Source: Candidatus Heimdallarchaeota archaeon (GTDB lineage Archaea > Asgardarchaeota > Heimdallarchaeia > JABLTI01). Taken from it: a stretch of DNA of 64,000 bases. A program made the translations under genes and the position numbers. The notes beneath the pieces are model-generated. The model ran no database searches. It was not told where the DNA came from and saw only the letters and a list, made by a program, of their open reading frames with translations. The stretch lies in assembly GCA_019058275.1 (NCBI GenBank), contig JAHLVW010000036.1, forward strand, positions 89,322 to 153,321. Reading direction: 5' to 3'. Positions 50,969-61,773 of this stretch are shown piece by piece (the first letter of the stretch is position 1; each line of letters begins with the position of its first letter).

Positions 50969-51670
50969 ATGTTAAAGCAAAAGAAATCATATTTAATGAT
51001 TTTTAGTATATTATTACTTACAATTAGCTTAGGGATTAGTGTAACATTAGTAAGAAGCTATAGTGTATTGATTATAGAAGATGAAGTGGAACAACTTGTT
51101 ATTGAAGATCTAGTAGCTGATGTCAATTATGATATTACAGTAGAACCATATTCTTCATATTTTAGTTATGACATTGGATTTACAATTCATACTAATGATG
51201 ATTTTGACAATAATTCTAAACTCATTACTGTTGATAATCCTGGATTAGGAATTGAGAATATAGTTTTTGTAGTTGAAAATGATGGAGACTATTACTTAGA
51301 GACTTGGATTACTGATGATGATGGTCTCTTGGAAATAACAGTTAAAGAAAATGATACTGGTATAGAAATGGATATCAGTACCTATTATACAACATATGAA
51401 CCTCCAAATCTAACTTGGTTATGGATTGTAATTGGAGTTATTCCATTTCTATTAATAATGATAGTAGTAGTATTAGTCATAGTATTTGCTTCTCGAGCTG
51501 GAAAGAAGCTTTTAGATGAAGCCAGATCGATTGATTACACTCAAATTGAACAACCACTTACAGTAATAAAGAAAAGAGGAAAAAGAATCTGTCCATATTG
51601 TAAAATTAAACTGTCTGTTGATGCAGAAATTAAATGTCCTTATTGTGGAGCTCCTATAACTGAGGAGTAA
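50969..51670 (+). CDS. exported/TM protein with cytoplasmic double zinc ribbon
   Basis: N-terminal signal, single TM (LWIVIGVIPFLLIMIVVVLVIVF), CPYCKIKLSVDAEIKCPYCG. Confidence 0.6.
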   Translation: MLKQKKSYLMIFSILLLTISLGISVTLVRSYSVLIIEDEVEQLVIEDLVADVNYDITVEPYSSYFSYDIGFTIHTNDDFDNNSKLITVDNPGLGIENIVFVVENDGDYYLETWITDDDGLLEITVKENDTGIEMDISTYYTTYEPPNLTWLWIVIGVIPFLLIMIVVVLVIVFASRAGKKLLDEARSIDYTQIEQPLTVIKKRGKRICPYCKIKLSVDAEIKCPYCGAPITEE

Positions 51671-52039
51671 CATCTTCAGATATTCATTTCTTTTTGCATA
51701 AAAAAAACAAATATCCTTGAGCTTTAATATTTCAAATATAACACTTTAATTGTTGTTATTTATGACAGCTATAGATATTCTTTGCTTGGATCATCGTACA
51801 ATTTACAAATCTGGTTTCTCTTTTGATGAGACAAGTGATATGCTTGTTGCTTTCTCTTGGACTATAAGAAATGCAAACAGATACATGTCTGAACCATTTA
51901 TACATTTCTATAAAAAATAAAACCAATAAAGAAATGATTTTCTTTTTATGTTTTATGTAGTTTATAATTTGATTTGTCTTAAGAAAATTTTTTATAATCA
52001 TAAAAGATTACTATATCGAATTTAAAGGAAGGAAGAGAT

Positions 52040-53203
52040 TTGTTCTCTTTAAAACCTAAAAGATTGAAATTACTATTTTCGATAATTCTTATGTTCTCAA
52101 TTAGTTGGTCGAGTATGTTAATTTTGGGTACATACTGCTTCAATCATAATGATAATTTTATTCAAAATGATGCTGATATAACAGTTAATATAACAGTAGC
52201 TGATGGACCATTAGTTGTGCAAAATGATTTTGTTTTTTTGAAGCAATGGGAAAGTACAATTATTAAAATTGATATTTCTGATATTAATAATCCTAGCTCA
52301 CCAACAAATGTTACTGACGGAGAACTTAGAACTGGTGACTATGTTGTTTATGAAAATAAGCTCTTTGTATCCACGCCAGAAAATATGTTGGTATATGATG
52401 TAACCAATCCAGGTTCAATAGGTGATCCAATCTACAATTGGTCAAATCCAGATTTTGGTAATATAATAACTAGTGCTGATTATTTCGCTATTGTAAATGA
52501 TATTGCTTACATGACTGAAAATCGAATTCTATATATTTTTGACTTCTCAGATTTATCAAATTTAACATATCTAAATTCATCAAATTTAGATATATGTTCA
52601 AATGATTTTACTTACAATAATGGTTATCTTTACTTTCCGTTAGAGCAAGAGAATCCAATTGATGAAAGCAGTTGTTACTATTTTGGTTTAGTAGATGTAT
52701 CAAATCCTTCAGTTTTGAATCCAATGATTACTTTGGAGAATGATTCAATTAGTGGCAGTTGTGATGTAGAAGTAAAAGGAAACTATGCTTATTTAACAGT
52801 AAATGATTTTGATAATCATCGATGCTTTCTAACAGTAGTTGATGTTTCTAATAAAACTCAACCTGAAAAAGTTACTTCTGTAGAACTTGGTGCAGATTAT
52901 GTACATCACATAACCATCAATGAAAATACTATCTATATTGGTTTAGACGATGAGGGATTAGCTGTAATAGATATTTCTGATCCTGATAACCCTAGTGAAC
53001 CTATCTATAATAGATTTAATAGATTTCCTTGTGATGTTCGTTATGTTTTAGTTCACAACGATTATCTACTTTTTACTTATAATCCTGGTTTAGGAATAAT
53101 CGCTCTAAGTGAAGCTTCGAAATCTAACTTAGCAACTATATTTTATCCATTAATAATAATAACAGGATTGATCTTTCCAGTTGTTATTAAAAGGAAAAGA
53201 TAG
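52040..53203 (+). CDS. secreted LVIVD repeat protein
   Basis: Repeats such as IYIGLDDEGLAVIDISDPDNPSEPIYN; N-terminal signal, C-terminal TM. Confidence 0.7.
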   Translation: MFSLKPKRLKLLFSIILMFSISWSSMLILGTYCFNHNDNFIQNDADITVNITVADGPLVVQNDFVFLKQWESTIIKIDISDINNPSSPTNVTDGELRTGDYVVYENKLFVSTPENMLVYDVTNPGSIGDPIYNWSNPDFGNIITSADYFAIVNDIAYMTENRILYIFDFSDLSNLTYLNSSNLDICSNDFTYNNGYLYFPLEQENPIDESSCYYFGLVDVSNPSVLNPMITLENDSISGSCDVEVKGNYAYLTVNDFDNHRCFLTVVDVSNKTQPEKVTSVELGADYVHHITINENTIYIGLDDEGLAVIDISDPDNPSEPIYNRFNRFPCDVRYVLVHNDYLLFTYNPGLGIIALSEASKSNLATIFYPLIIITGLIFPVVIKRKR

Positions 53204-53215
53204 ATTCCTTTTCTT

Positions 53216-53776
53216 TCATCTTATTTTTTGAATCATTTCATATTCTCTTTTTTCGTCCTCTTTGCTTGAAAAGATGCCTAATTGTTTTCCAATAGTAACA
53301 GCAAATTTAGCTACTGCGACACCTTTTGCAGTTATAACATTTCCATCAACAACTACATCCTCTTTTACATAGTTACCTTCTGTGAAATTTTTTTGCCACG
53401 ATTCAGGAAGCTCACCACCACATGCAGTAAAATTTTTATTTTCTAAAATATCTGTGTTTGCAAGTAAAACTGGTCCACCACATATAGCAGCAATCAGCTT
53501 CTTTTTGGAATGTAATTGTTCAAGAAGAGTTTGAATTGCAGATCCCTTTTTTAGGTGTTGATGAGTATTTCCACCAGGTATAACTAGAACATCAACTTTA
53601 TCCACATCAATCTCATTGATTGACATGTCAGGAGTAAAATTTAATGTCTCCTCACTTACAATTCGTTCCTTTTTCTCACTAACAGTAATTACATTAGTTT
53701 TTCTAAGAATAAATGCTGGGAAAATCATTTCATAACCAGAGAAATCTTTAAACAATAAGAAGTATGAATTGATCAT
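53216..53776 (-). CDS. DJ-1/PfpI family protein
   Basis: VDVLVIPGGNTHQHL, LIAAICGGPVLLANTDIL. Confidence 0.88.
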   Translation of the reverse strand: MINSYFLLFKDFSGYEMIFPAFILRKTNVITVSEKKERIVSEETLNFTPDMSINEIDVDKVDVLVIPGGNTHQHLKKGSAIQTLLEQLHSKKKLIAAICGGPVLLANTDILENKNFTACGGELPESWQKNFTEGNYVKEDVVVDGNVITAKGVAVAKFAVTIGKQLGIFSSKEDEKREYEMIQKIR

Positions 53777-53860
53777 GATAAATCAATTAAAAAGGTACTA
53801 GTCAATGTATATGTTTTATTCTAACTCTGAAAAGAAAAAAAAGAAAGATGATGAATGAAT

Positions 53861-54676
53861 TCATCGCTTTCTCATATAACCTACTGCTAATCCTAACGTA
53901 AGTAAAGCTATAAAACCTGTTGCCCAATGAATTGATGCTTTTTGAGTACTATTCTCATTAAGTAGAATAAGATGTACCTCAGAAACTTCGCCTTCGATCT
54001 TTATATACGCATAGACATCTACTTTGTCCAATATTCCCCATTCAGTATTGTAGCTAATTTCCATACTCTGTCTAATTGTCACAAATCCTCCAACAAAGAA
54101 AAGCACATATTGATCTTCAAATTCATATCTCTGTGTAAATAAGTCGTCTGTGAGTGTTACATCAAAAACATGGGTATCATTATCGACTATATATGGTTCC
54201 ATTTCATCGTATAAGTAATCAAATGAACTTTCATTTCCAGTTGCAAATTCAAATACCGTAGGTATTACAAATAACCATGCAACAAGTATTTCATCTGTCG
54301 CATCTAGTAACAAATTCAATGATGATAGATTATCTGTTACATAGACATCATTGAGATAAAATTCTGCCCAATCTACATCAGTGAAGAATAAATCAGTGAA
54401 ACTGCTAATGTTAGCTTCATCAGGATCCTTTGTAATTTTTAATTTAAGTTGATCTCCTTCTTCTACTTGATGACCAGTTTTTAAAATCCATTCAGCTTCT
54501 TGTCCTTTTGTATCGAATTTGGCAACATCCCATACAAGTTCTTCATCTGGAACTAAATGGTCGGAATAGTAAAAATCAGTGATAACATCATTTGCTACTA
54601 AATTTCCACTACTATATGAAAATGTTAGAAATGAAATGATGAGTATACCAAAAATAATTTTGTTTTTAATTCGCAT
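53861..54676 (-). CDS. exported protein with C-terminal TM anchor
   Basis: N-terminal signal, C-terminal TM; no family recognised. Confidence 0.45.
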   Translation of the reverse strand: MRIKNKIIFGILIISFLTFSYSSGNLVANDVITDFYYSDHLVPDEELVWDVAKFDTKGQEAEWILKTGHQVEEGDQLKLKITKDPDEANISSFTDLFFTDVDWAEFYLNDVYVTDNLSSLNLLLDATDEILVAWLFVIPTVFEFATGNESSFDYLYDEMEPYIVDNDTHVFDVTLTDDLFTQRYEFEDQYVLFFVGGFVTIRQSMEISYNTEWGILDKVDVYAYIKIEGEVSEVHLILLNENSTQKASIHWATGFIALLTLGLAVGYMRKR

Positions 54677-54878
54677 ATATCCTACTCCTCGTAAAAAATA
54701 TTGTTGCTAAAGTAATCTTTTAGTCTTTAATAAATTATTCTCGAAAAAAAGATAATAATGATAAAAAAGACATACAATAATTAGTTGTACACTCATTTAT
54801 TGAACTCACTTCAATTTGGAAAATATAATTTTTGAATAAAAATCCAAGAAAAGGATTTTTACACCCTTTCTTTGCAAT

Positions 54879-55979
54879 TTATACTATTCTGATGTGGGTT
54901 TGTTCAATTGGACTTTTTATTGGTTCACCATATGGCAGGTATTTATCAATCAATGCTGAAACATCATTATAGTTCATATCTGCGTTATAATTTTCCATCA
55001 CTCTTTTCAAACCAAGATGGATTTGCTCTGTAGGGTACTTGCATGCAATAAAACCTGCAAATTTACCTTCTTTATTAAGAATAAGCGAATATTCGCCCAA
55101 ATCAATTTCTCGTGGAAAGACCTCCTCTCCAACTATTTCTGTTGCGAATGCTGCTATTGCTGTAGCAACTCCAGAAATTAGATGCTAATTCATTTTGTGT
55201 GTTGTTGAGAAGATACCTTGGTAGAGGTTTAATCCATGTTCATTATAGATGTTTATTGAAATTACTTGTGAAGAACCATAAAGAGAAGTTTTACCTCCTA
55301 ATAACATCCCTATAGCAAGTAAACCTGCCCCAATGCTAGTAGATACAAGTTCAGCATGAAGAAAGGCTTTCTGGAATAATACTATGAATCTTAATACATA
55401 AATTCCGATGCTCACAAAGAAAGCAATTATCACTCCAGCAATCAAGAAGTTAGTACTCTTCTTGTATTTTTCATCAATTATTGAAAGCTATCGAATGAGA
55501 TGCGTTAGAAAGTAAGTTCCTGATAGAATCACGCTGCTTGCTAAGCAGATTATCCATACAATGTTAGCTGATGCTTTTGTAAGATCCAAATCAGCGTCAT
55601 AAACAACTGAAAAAACATCAGGAGAGAGTGTTAATGCAAATACCCCGCCAATAACTAGGAAAACGACATATAATGTAACTCGTTTCAAAGGTATTTGACC
55701 ACTTAAAGAGCTAGCAAAAAGAACATTACATATCATTGCCAAACCGTTAGCAATAACTCCAATAACAATAAAATAATAAGAAATCTTGACATCAATAGGA
55801 TTACTAAAAATTGTCTGGAACAAACCAGCAAGAATCCATAAACCAATTAGTACTTCTAAACCTAGGAAATAATATAACGGAGTTGATTTTAGACTCCATT
55901 GTTTTACAATAATTATAATTATACTTACAATGATTATTACTAAAGAGATAGAACTGTAAATAATAGATAAGTAATTCAT
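54879..55979 (-). CDS. multi-TM sensor-like protein with C-terminal longin/roadblock-like domain, interrupted by two in-frame TAG codons
   Basis: ORFs 55488-55979, 55185-55445 and 54879-55100 share one frame; only TAG at 55488-55490 and 55185-55187 separate them. Confidence 0.6.
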
Positions 55980-56127
55980 AACTCTTATAGGATTAAAGGA
56001 ATTAAATAAGTTACTTTCTTTGCAAACGACAAAATTTTAGTTTGAAGATTTCATTTATCTTTTTAAGGTAAAAAAATAAACGAAAAGAAGTCCTGTTCAG
56101 ATAAAAGAAAAATAGCGATAAGCTAAA

Positions 56128-57837
56128 TTATGCTTTTTTTAGATCATTATTTTTCTGTAAAAATTCTTCAGCTAAACGCCATTGAGTAATGTCTTCACCA
56201 GAACAAATCGTTGCTTCTACTACTCCTTCATCATTTTTTATGATACTATTATGCCAGGAAATAAGTCTTTCATCATAATCTTTAGTTAAAATATAATTTT
56301 CAAAATAATCTTCTGGAGAAATCTCCCCATTAATTGCTTTATTGAAAGTGTCTCTCACTCCAGCTTTTACTCGTTCAGGAAGACAATAATCAATCCAATT
56401 TTTGCCAATAAGCTCATTTTTAGTATAACCAAAGATTTCACATCCACGTTTATTTATTTGAACTATGTTGGCGTTCCTATCAAGAACAACTAAAAGGGCA
56501 CCAGCCATTTCAAAATACTTTTGGGCAATATTACGTTCTTTCAGTAGTTTTTGTTCAAGTTCAGCTCTTTTTGTTACCTCAACGATTATTAGTGCAATTG
56601 CAGAACTATCTTCAGAAGAAAATTTCTTTAATTGAGTGGAAACCCAGATTGTTCTTTTATCTTGAGTAATTATTCTGCAATAAAATTCAGGAACTTCACC
56701 TTCTTCTTCAACGATTTTGAATTGCTCCATGACATTATCTACATCTTCAGGATGAATGATATTTCTGAGATGAGCTAATTCCATAGAAGAAATTTTAGTA
56801 TGAGTATAACCAGAATGTTTGATTATAACATCATTTGCAAAAATTACTTTACAATCCTTTATGATCATTATCCCCGCTACAGATTGTTCAATTAATGAAC
56901 GGAACTTATCCTCACTTTGCACTAATTTCCTTTCAGTGTTTTTACGATTGGTAATGTCAATAATTATTCCCTCACAATTGCCTTCTTTTGGATAATAGCT
57001 AGCTGAATGACTGCCCCAAACAGTTGAACCATCCCTGCGCTTTAATTGAACTTCATAATCAGTAATTTTACCTTGAGTTTTCAAAACTTCAATAATATGT
57101 TTTCGATCCTCAAGATTCAAGTAAAAATCAAAAACCTTAGATTTTTCTTTTAATTCCTTTACAGATGAATAGCCTGCAGCAAGAGCAAGTTTCAAATTTG
57201 CTTCTAATATTTCACCAGTTTCAATATCTGTTCGAAATACTCCTGCATTTAGATTTTCAAATAAATTGCTATACTTAATTTCAGTCTCTTTATATTCTGT
57301 ATTATCTATTATAACTGATGAAATGGATACAAGTTTACCTTCGATATTATAAGCGCCAATGTTGAATTGAAGACACCATCGTTCTGCTCCATCTTTCTTA
57401 ATTATTTTATAATCCATCAATTTTGGAACAATTCCACTTTCCATTTCATTATAGAATCTCATGTAATATTCACGAAAATCTGGATGAACTATAGAAGATA
57501 TAAAATTAGGGATTTTCTTCCATTCAGTTATCGAATATCCACTTAATTCAGCAAGAAATTTATCAATTAAAGTCATTTTTCCAGAAGGAATATCCATCTT
57601 GATAAAACCTCTTACTCTTTTAGTAAGCTGTTGATAGAGATTATCAAGTTCAGAAATCTGTTGTTCTAATTGAGCTACTTGAAATTCTAATTTTTTCTCA
57701 GCAATTAATTTGTCTGTTTCAGACAAATTATTTATTTTAACTGTAGAACATTCAAATCCATTTTCATTTAGTAATGTTATTGCTTCATCTATTTTTTTTG
57801 CTTCTAATTGTATCACTTTCAAATTAATTTCTCCCAC
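56128..57837 (-). CDS. multi-PAS domain protein without recognisable kinase output
   Basis: Repeated PAS/PAC modules (RRDGSTVWGSHSASYYPKEGNCEGIIIDITNRK...); ends after the last PAC. Confidence 0.8.
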   Translation of the reverse strand: MGEINLKVIQLEAKKIDEAITLLNENGFECSTVKINNLSETDKLIAEKKLEFQVAQLEQQISELDNLYQQLTKRVRGFIKMDIPSGKMTLIDKFLAELSGYSITEWKKIPNFISSIVHPDFREYYMRFYNEMESGIVPKLMDYKIIKKDGAERWCLQFNIGAYNIEGKLVSISSVIIDNTEYKETEIKYSNLFENLNAGVFRTDIETGEILEANLKLALAAGYSSVKELKEKSKVFDFYLNLEDRKHIIEVLKTQGKITDYEVQLKRRDGSTVWGSHSASYYPKEGNCEGIIIDITNRKNTERKLVQSEDKFRSLIEQSVAGIMIIKDCKVIFANDVIIKHSGYTHTKISSMELAHLRNIIHPEDVDNVMEQFKIVEEEGEVPEFYCRIITQDKRTIWVSTQLKKFSSEDSSAIALIIVEVTKRAELEQKLLKERNIAQKYFEMAGALLVVLDRNANIVQINKRGCEIFGYTKNELIGKNWIDYCLPERVKAGVRDTFNKAINGEISPEDYFENYILTKDYDERLISWHNSIIKNDEGVVEATICSGEDITQWRLAEEFLQKNNDLKKA

Positions 57838-58047
57838 AATACAAATGAGAAAGGTTGGCGTGATTAAAAATTAACAGTTTTAAGACACTATTTCTGAAAC
57901 GATACAATCAGCTATTTAAACCTAATATCTAATTTGATTTTGAAACAATAATTGAAAATTCTCGATGAAAGCTATATTTGTTGTTTTAAAGATCATTAAT
58001 GTTATCTTGAAGCAGCCCTGTAATATCATTTAATAGAAATAAAATAG

Positions 58048-58161
58048 GACAGGAGCAAAGAAAGCCCCTGTCACAGGAAAAGGGAGTTATTTTATAGGGG
58101 AGAGAGGTTTATGGGATTCGGAGAGCAAAATCTTACAAGAAAATGTATTACTTCGCTCTCC
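58048..58161. ncRNA. Candidate structured noncoding RNA region
   Basis: GACAGGAGC-aaagaaa-GCCCCTGTC hairpin (58048-58072) and GGAGAGC/GCTCTCC long-range pair (58120-58126/58155-58161). Confidence 0.3.
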
Positions 58162-58266
58162 ACATCATCTTATACTCATTTAGTTATAAATAGTTATTAG
58201 TTTAGAAACAAAGGTTCTCTCTTTTTTCTCTTTCTAAAGTTTTTCCAGAGAAATAGTTGTTGAGTA

Positions 58267-58899
58267 TTAAATTTCTTTAAGGACAACTTCTCCTTTGGGT
58301 TCCAATTCTTTGTAGATTATCCCCGAGAAGAAGTGAATCTCAGTCTTTGGATTTTTCCAAGCATCTGTTGGTAACCAAGCCTTATTGCAGGTGTGTTCCA
58401 GAAATTCCTCTACATTCCATTTCCACTCGACTGGCACTTGTGGAAGTAGTAAACCACTTTGTCCTCCTCTCTTGACTATTAATCCATCTCTTCCAATCTT
58501 TATTTTCTTGAGATATTCCTTTGGATCTTTTACCTTAAGCAATTTTGGTGGTGTTAAAATTGTTACTTCTATCAAGATTTCATTCATTTCATCTATTTCT
58601 ACGGCTGGAAATCTAGGATCTCCGACAGCAGCGCTTTTTGCTGCTTCAATTGTTGCTTTTATTAAAGGATAAATTGGAGTTGGAAATCCAATGCATCCAC
58701 GAAGCCTTTTCTTTCCCTCTTCATCTGGTTTGTTTAAAGTAACGAATATTCCTGAATCTTCAAGAAATTTTTCAGGAGTATCTTCTGGTTGTGGAAGTAA
58801 TTTTCCAAAAGTTAGAAAGTTTAAGATTGATTTTCTTGCAATGGAAACTAGATATCTCCCATCTTCTATTGTATATTCAGGATCACTTTTTTGACTCAT
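58267..58899 (-). CDS. AMMECR1-domain protein
   Basis: LRGCIGFPTPIYPLIKATIEAAKSAAVGDPRFPAVEIDEMNEILIEVTILTPP. Confidence 0.92.
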   Translation of the reverse strand: MSQKSDPEYTIEDGRYLVSIARKSILNFLTFGKLLPQPEDTPEKFLEDSGIFVTLNKPDEEGKKRLRGCIGFPTPIYPLIKATIEAAKSAAVGDPRFPAVEIDEMNEILIEVTILTPPKLLKVKDPKEYLKKIKIGRDGLIVKRGGQSGLLLPQVPVEWKWNVEEFLEHTCNKAWLPTDAWKNPKTEIHFFSGIIYKELEPKGEVVLKEI

Positions 58900-58936
58900 T
58901 CTCTATCTCTCTTTCATTTTTAATTTATAAAGACTA

Positions 58937-59443
58937 TTAATTCTTATTTTGTTTTTCATTATCTAACTTTATCATCTCATTGCAATCATTCAATGTTTCT
59001 TCCATTTTTGTCCAATGAGATCCTTTCCAATATATCTGGTCGCATTCTGCATTCTTGCATATCCAAAATTCATTGTAATGTAACTGTGTTAATTCTGATA
59101 TTTTATCCAAAATTTCATCCATTTCAATTTTTCTTATTTCCGAATTGCAAACAGAACACCTTGATAAAGTAGACTCAGAAAATGCTAATTCTAATCCAAC
59201 TTCTTTATGTAATTTTATTAGTCTCTCCTCAATTGTTGGTGCATCTAATGTTACAACTCTTATTCCGAGTTTTTCTGCTCTCCTCTTCAAATCTTCATCT
59301 CTAGTGATAAGAATCCTATTATCCTTTTTTGCTAATTGGATGTAATCTTGATCTACAAAATCCTCGTTGAGAATTGTATCGTAACCTAGCATTCTCAACC
59401 ATCGCGCGATTCGATTATACATTCTATCAACGATAAATTTCAT
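58937..59443 (-). CDS. Mut7-C RNAse domain protein
   Basis: MKFIVDRMYNRIARWLRMLGYDTI, RILITRDEDLKRRAEKLG, Cys pairs. Confidence 0.88.
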   Translation of the reverse strand: MKFIVDRMYNRIARWLRMLGYDTILNEDFVDQDYIQLAKKDNRILITRDEDLKRRAEKLGIRVVTLDAPTIEERLIKLHKEVGLELAFSESTLSRCSVCNSEIRKIEMDEILDKISELTQLHYNEFWICKNAECDQIYWKGSHWTKMEETLNDCNEMIKLDNEKQNKN

Positions 59444-59493
59444 TTTCCTTTTTTTATCAGGTGTGATGATTCATCACTCCCCAAATTTTTATT

Positions 59494-60852
59494 TTAATCT
59501 TCATCAGCAAGAGTTTCTTTTGGGATTTTGTTTTTCTTTTGCAATATTTTTCCTGCTCTTGCTTTTGTTACAACATAGTCTTCTTCCTTTGACATAAATC
59601 CATTTACAAATACATACTTTGGAGTATAGAGTATTTCATTTCCGTCAAAGGGAGTCCATTTTGCTTTTGATTCAAAATTTACTGCGTTAATTTTTCCTTT
59701 TTCTTTAGCTACAATAACTATGTCTGCAAAATAACCTTCTTTTAATTCTCCACGTTTTTCGATTTTCATCAATTTCGCAGGATTTGTTGTTAATGTTGGT
59801 ATTAATTTTTCAAAAGTTATTTTTCCTTTTGCTGCTGCTGTAAACATCAGTGGTAAAAGCGTTTCTAGTCCATGTATACCTGCTGCTGCTGATTCAAATT
59901 CGCAATGTTTCTCATTATAAGAGTGTGGTGCATGATCCGTAGCAACGATTTTGATGATTTCTTCATTAAGTGCTTTCCATAGATATGCTTGGTCGTCACC
60001 TGTTCGCACTGGAGGTAAGCATTTTGCTTGTGCTTTTAATTTCTTTAAATCATCAGTTGTAAGTAGTAAATGGTGAGCACAGACTTCGCTTGAAAGATTA
60101 TTTTGATTCTTATTTTTTTGTAAAACCTCTATTGTTTCTTTTGCAGTTACATGTGCACAATGCAAGTGTGCATTTGTTTGTTTATTTAAATCTATGAAAT
60201 CGTTTAGTGCTTTACCTTCATCTACCTGATTATGTGCTTTTAGAAATGCTTCAATGTATGGCCTGTCATTTTCTATAAGTCGTTTTTCATTCTCTGCTGC
60301 ATATCCATTATCAGGATGAATTACTAATGGCAATTCAACCTCAGCTATCTGTCGCAAAAATAGTTGTAATTTTTCGTTGTTTTTTGGTGGATAGATTAGT
60401 GATGCAGGATAAATTTTGTATCCAAAAATACCTTCCTTTGCAATTGGAATTATTTCATCAACTTTTTCTGGAACTAGTGAATGAAACCCAATATTTGCTG
60501 CTGCTTTCCCTTGGATAATCTTTCTTTTATTTTGTAAGCGAATAGCAGTATTTGTTGGTGGTTTATTATTTGGCATATCAAGTACAGTTGTTACTCCACC
60601 AGAAATAGCTGATCTGGAACCTGTCTCCATGGTCTCTTTGTACTTTTGTTCTAGATCTCTAAAATGAACATGAATGTCTATAAGTCCCGGTATAATCAGT
60701 GCACCTTTAGCGTTAATTTTCAAAGAAGCTTTAGGCAGGGAGGGTTCTTTGCCGATTTTGACAATTTTATTACCATCAATGGAAATCCCCCCATAACGGA
60801 AACCGTCTGAGGTAAACAGATTACCATTTATTATATTGACATCGATTGTCAA
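59494..60852 (-). CDS. pyrC: dihydroorotase
   Basis: GLIDIHVHFRDLEQKYKETMETGSRSAISGGVTTVLDMPN, IVATDHAPHS. Confidence 0.9.
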   Translation of the reverse strand: MTIDVNIINGNLFTSDGFRYGGISIDGNKIVKIGKEPSLPKASLKINAKGALIIPGLIDIHVHFRDLEQKYKETMETGSRSAISGGVTTVLDMPNNKPPTNTAIRLQNKRKIIQGKAAANIGFHSLVPEKVDEIIPIAKEGIFGYKIYPASLIYPPKNNEKLQLFLRQIAEVELPLVIHPDNGYAAENEKRLIENDRPYIEAFLKAHNQVDEGKALNDFIDLNKQTNAHLHCAHVTAKETIEVLQKNKNQNNLSSEVCAHHLLLTTDDLKKLKAQAKCLPPVRTGDDQAYLWKALNEEIIKIVATDHAPHSYNEKHCEFESAAAGIHGLETLLPLMFTAAAKGKITFEKLIPTLTTNPAKLMKIEKRGELKEGYFADIVIVAKEKGKINAVNFESKAKWTPFDGNEILYTPKYVFVNGFMSKEEDYVVTKARAGKILQKKNKIPKETLADED

Positions 60853-60876
60853 CTAACGAACTCCTCTTCTAGAACT

Positions 60877-61773
60877 CTATTTCTTACCTTCAACAATTGC
60901 TTTAGTGATATCAGTTAAAGTTACAATACCTACAAGTTTATCGGTATTATCTAATACAAAAACACCTTTGTAGTTTGTGTCTTGGAATACCTGTATTAAG
61001 TCACATAGGGGAGCCCTCTCATTTATTGTAGGAGGATCAGATTTCATTACTTGACCAACAAAGAATTCATGTAATCTGCTCTTTTGGTGTTTTGCTGGAA
61101 ATTGTTCTCTAAATCTTGCTAATGCATCTGCTAATGTCTCATCATCAATTATACCTATTATTGTTCCTTCATCCATAACAGGTAAAATGCTGAATTTCTT
61201 CTCTAGCATTGTATTTCTTGCTGAGAGAATTCTTTCACTTTCGGTTATTGTCACAGGATCATGTGTCATTAGATCATTTACTTTAATTTTCTTGCAAGTG
61301 TCATAGACTTTCAATAGATCAAATTTTCTTAGTAGACCCTTTAATTCCTCGTTTTCCATGACAAGTAGGCTTGAGATGCCTTTCTCTATCATTAGTTCTG
61401 CAGCGTTTTTTACATCCTCATTTGGATTTACAGATAATAATGGATAAGACATTGCACCTGACACTCGTAAACTTTTAGCAGAAATTCCCTCAGTTTTATG
61501 GGTTCCTAATTTATTTGCCACATCTCTGAAAGAAATTATACCGACTGGTTTTTCATTATGAATAACAATCAGTCGTGAGATGTCTTTTTTCTTTCTCATT
61601 AAGCCTAAGGCTTTAGCTAAATTAAGGTCTTTCTCTATAGTTTCAAAATCAGTTGTCATTACTTCAGAAACTTTCATTAGATTTCCTCCTGGAAATAATA
61701 ATTCTCCTAATCTCCTGATTTTTTTCTTTTCTGTTTTTACGTGAAACAATCGTTTTTTATTAGTTATTATCAT
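60877..61773 (-). CDS. CBS-domain protein (four CBS motifs)
   Basis: Repeated VxEVMT...RLIVIHNEKPVGIISFRDVA units. Confidence 0.9.
   Translation of the reverse strand: MIITNKKRLFHVKTEKKKIRRLGELLFPGGNLMKVSEVMTTDFETIEKDLNLAKALGLMRKKKDISRLIVIHNEKPVGIISFRDVANKLGTHKTEGISAKSLRVSGAMSYPLLSVNPNEDVKNAAELMIEKGISSLLVMENEELKGLLRKFDLLKVYDTCKKIKVNDLMTHDPVTITESERILSARNTMLEKKFSILPVMDEGTIIGIIDDETLADALARFREQFPAKHQKSRLHEFFVGQVMKSDPPTINERAPLCDLIQVFQDTNYKGVFVLDNTDKLVGIVTLTDITKAIVEGKK

Noticed and set aside
51756-52001. 81-aa minus-strand ORF and an overlapping 52-aa plus-strand ORF
   Set aside because: Neither has a clear ribosome-binding site or family signal; cannot be supported.
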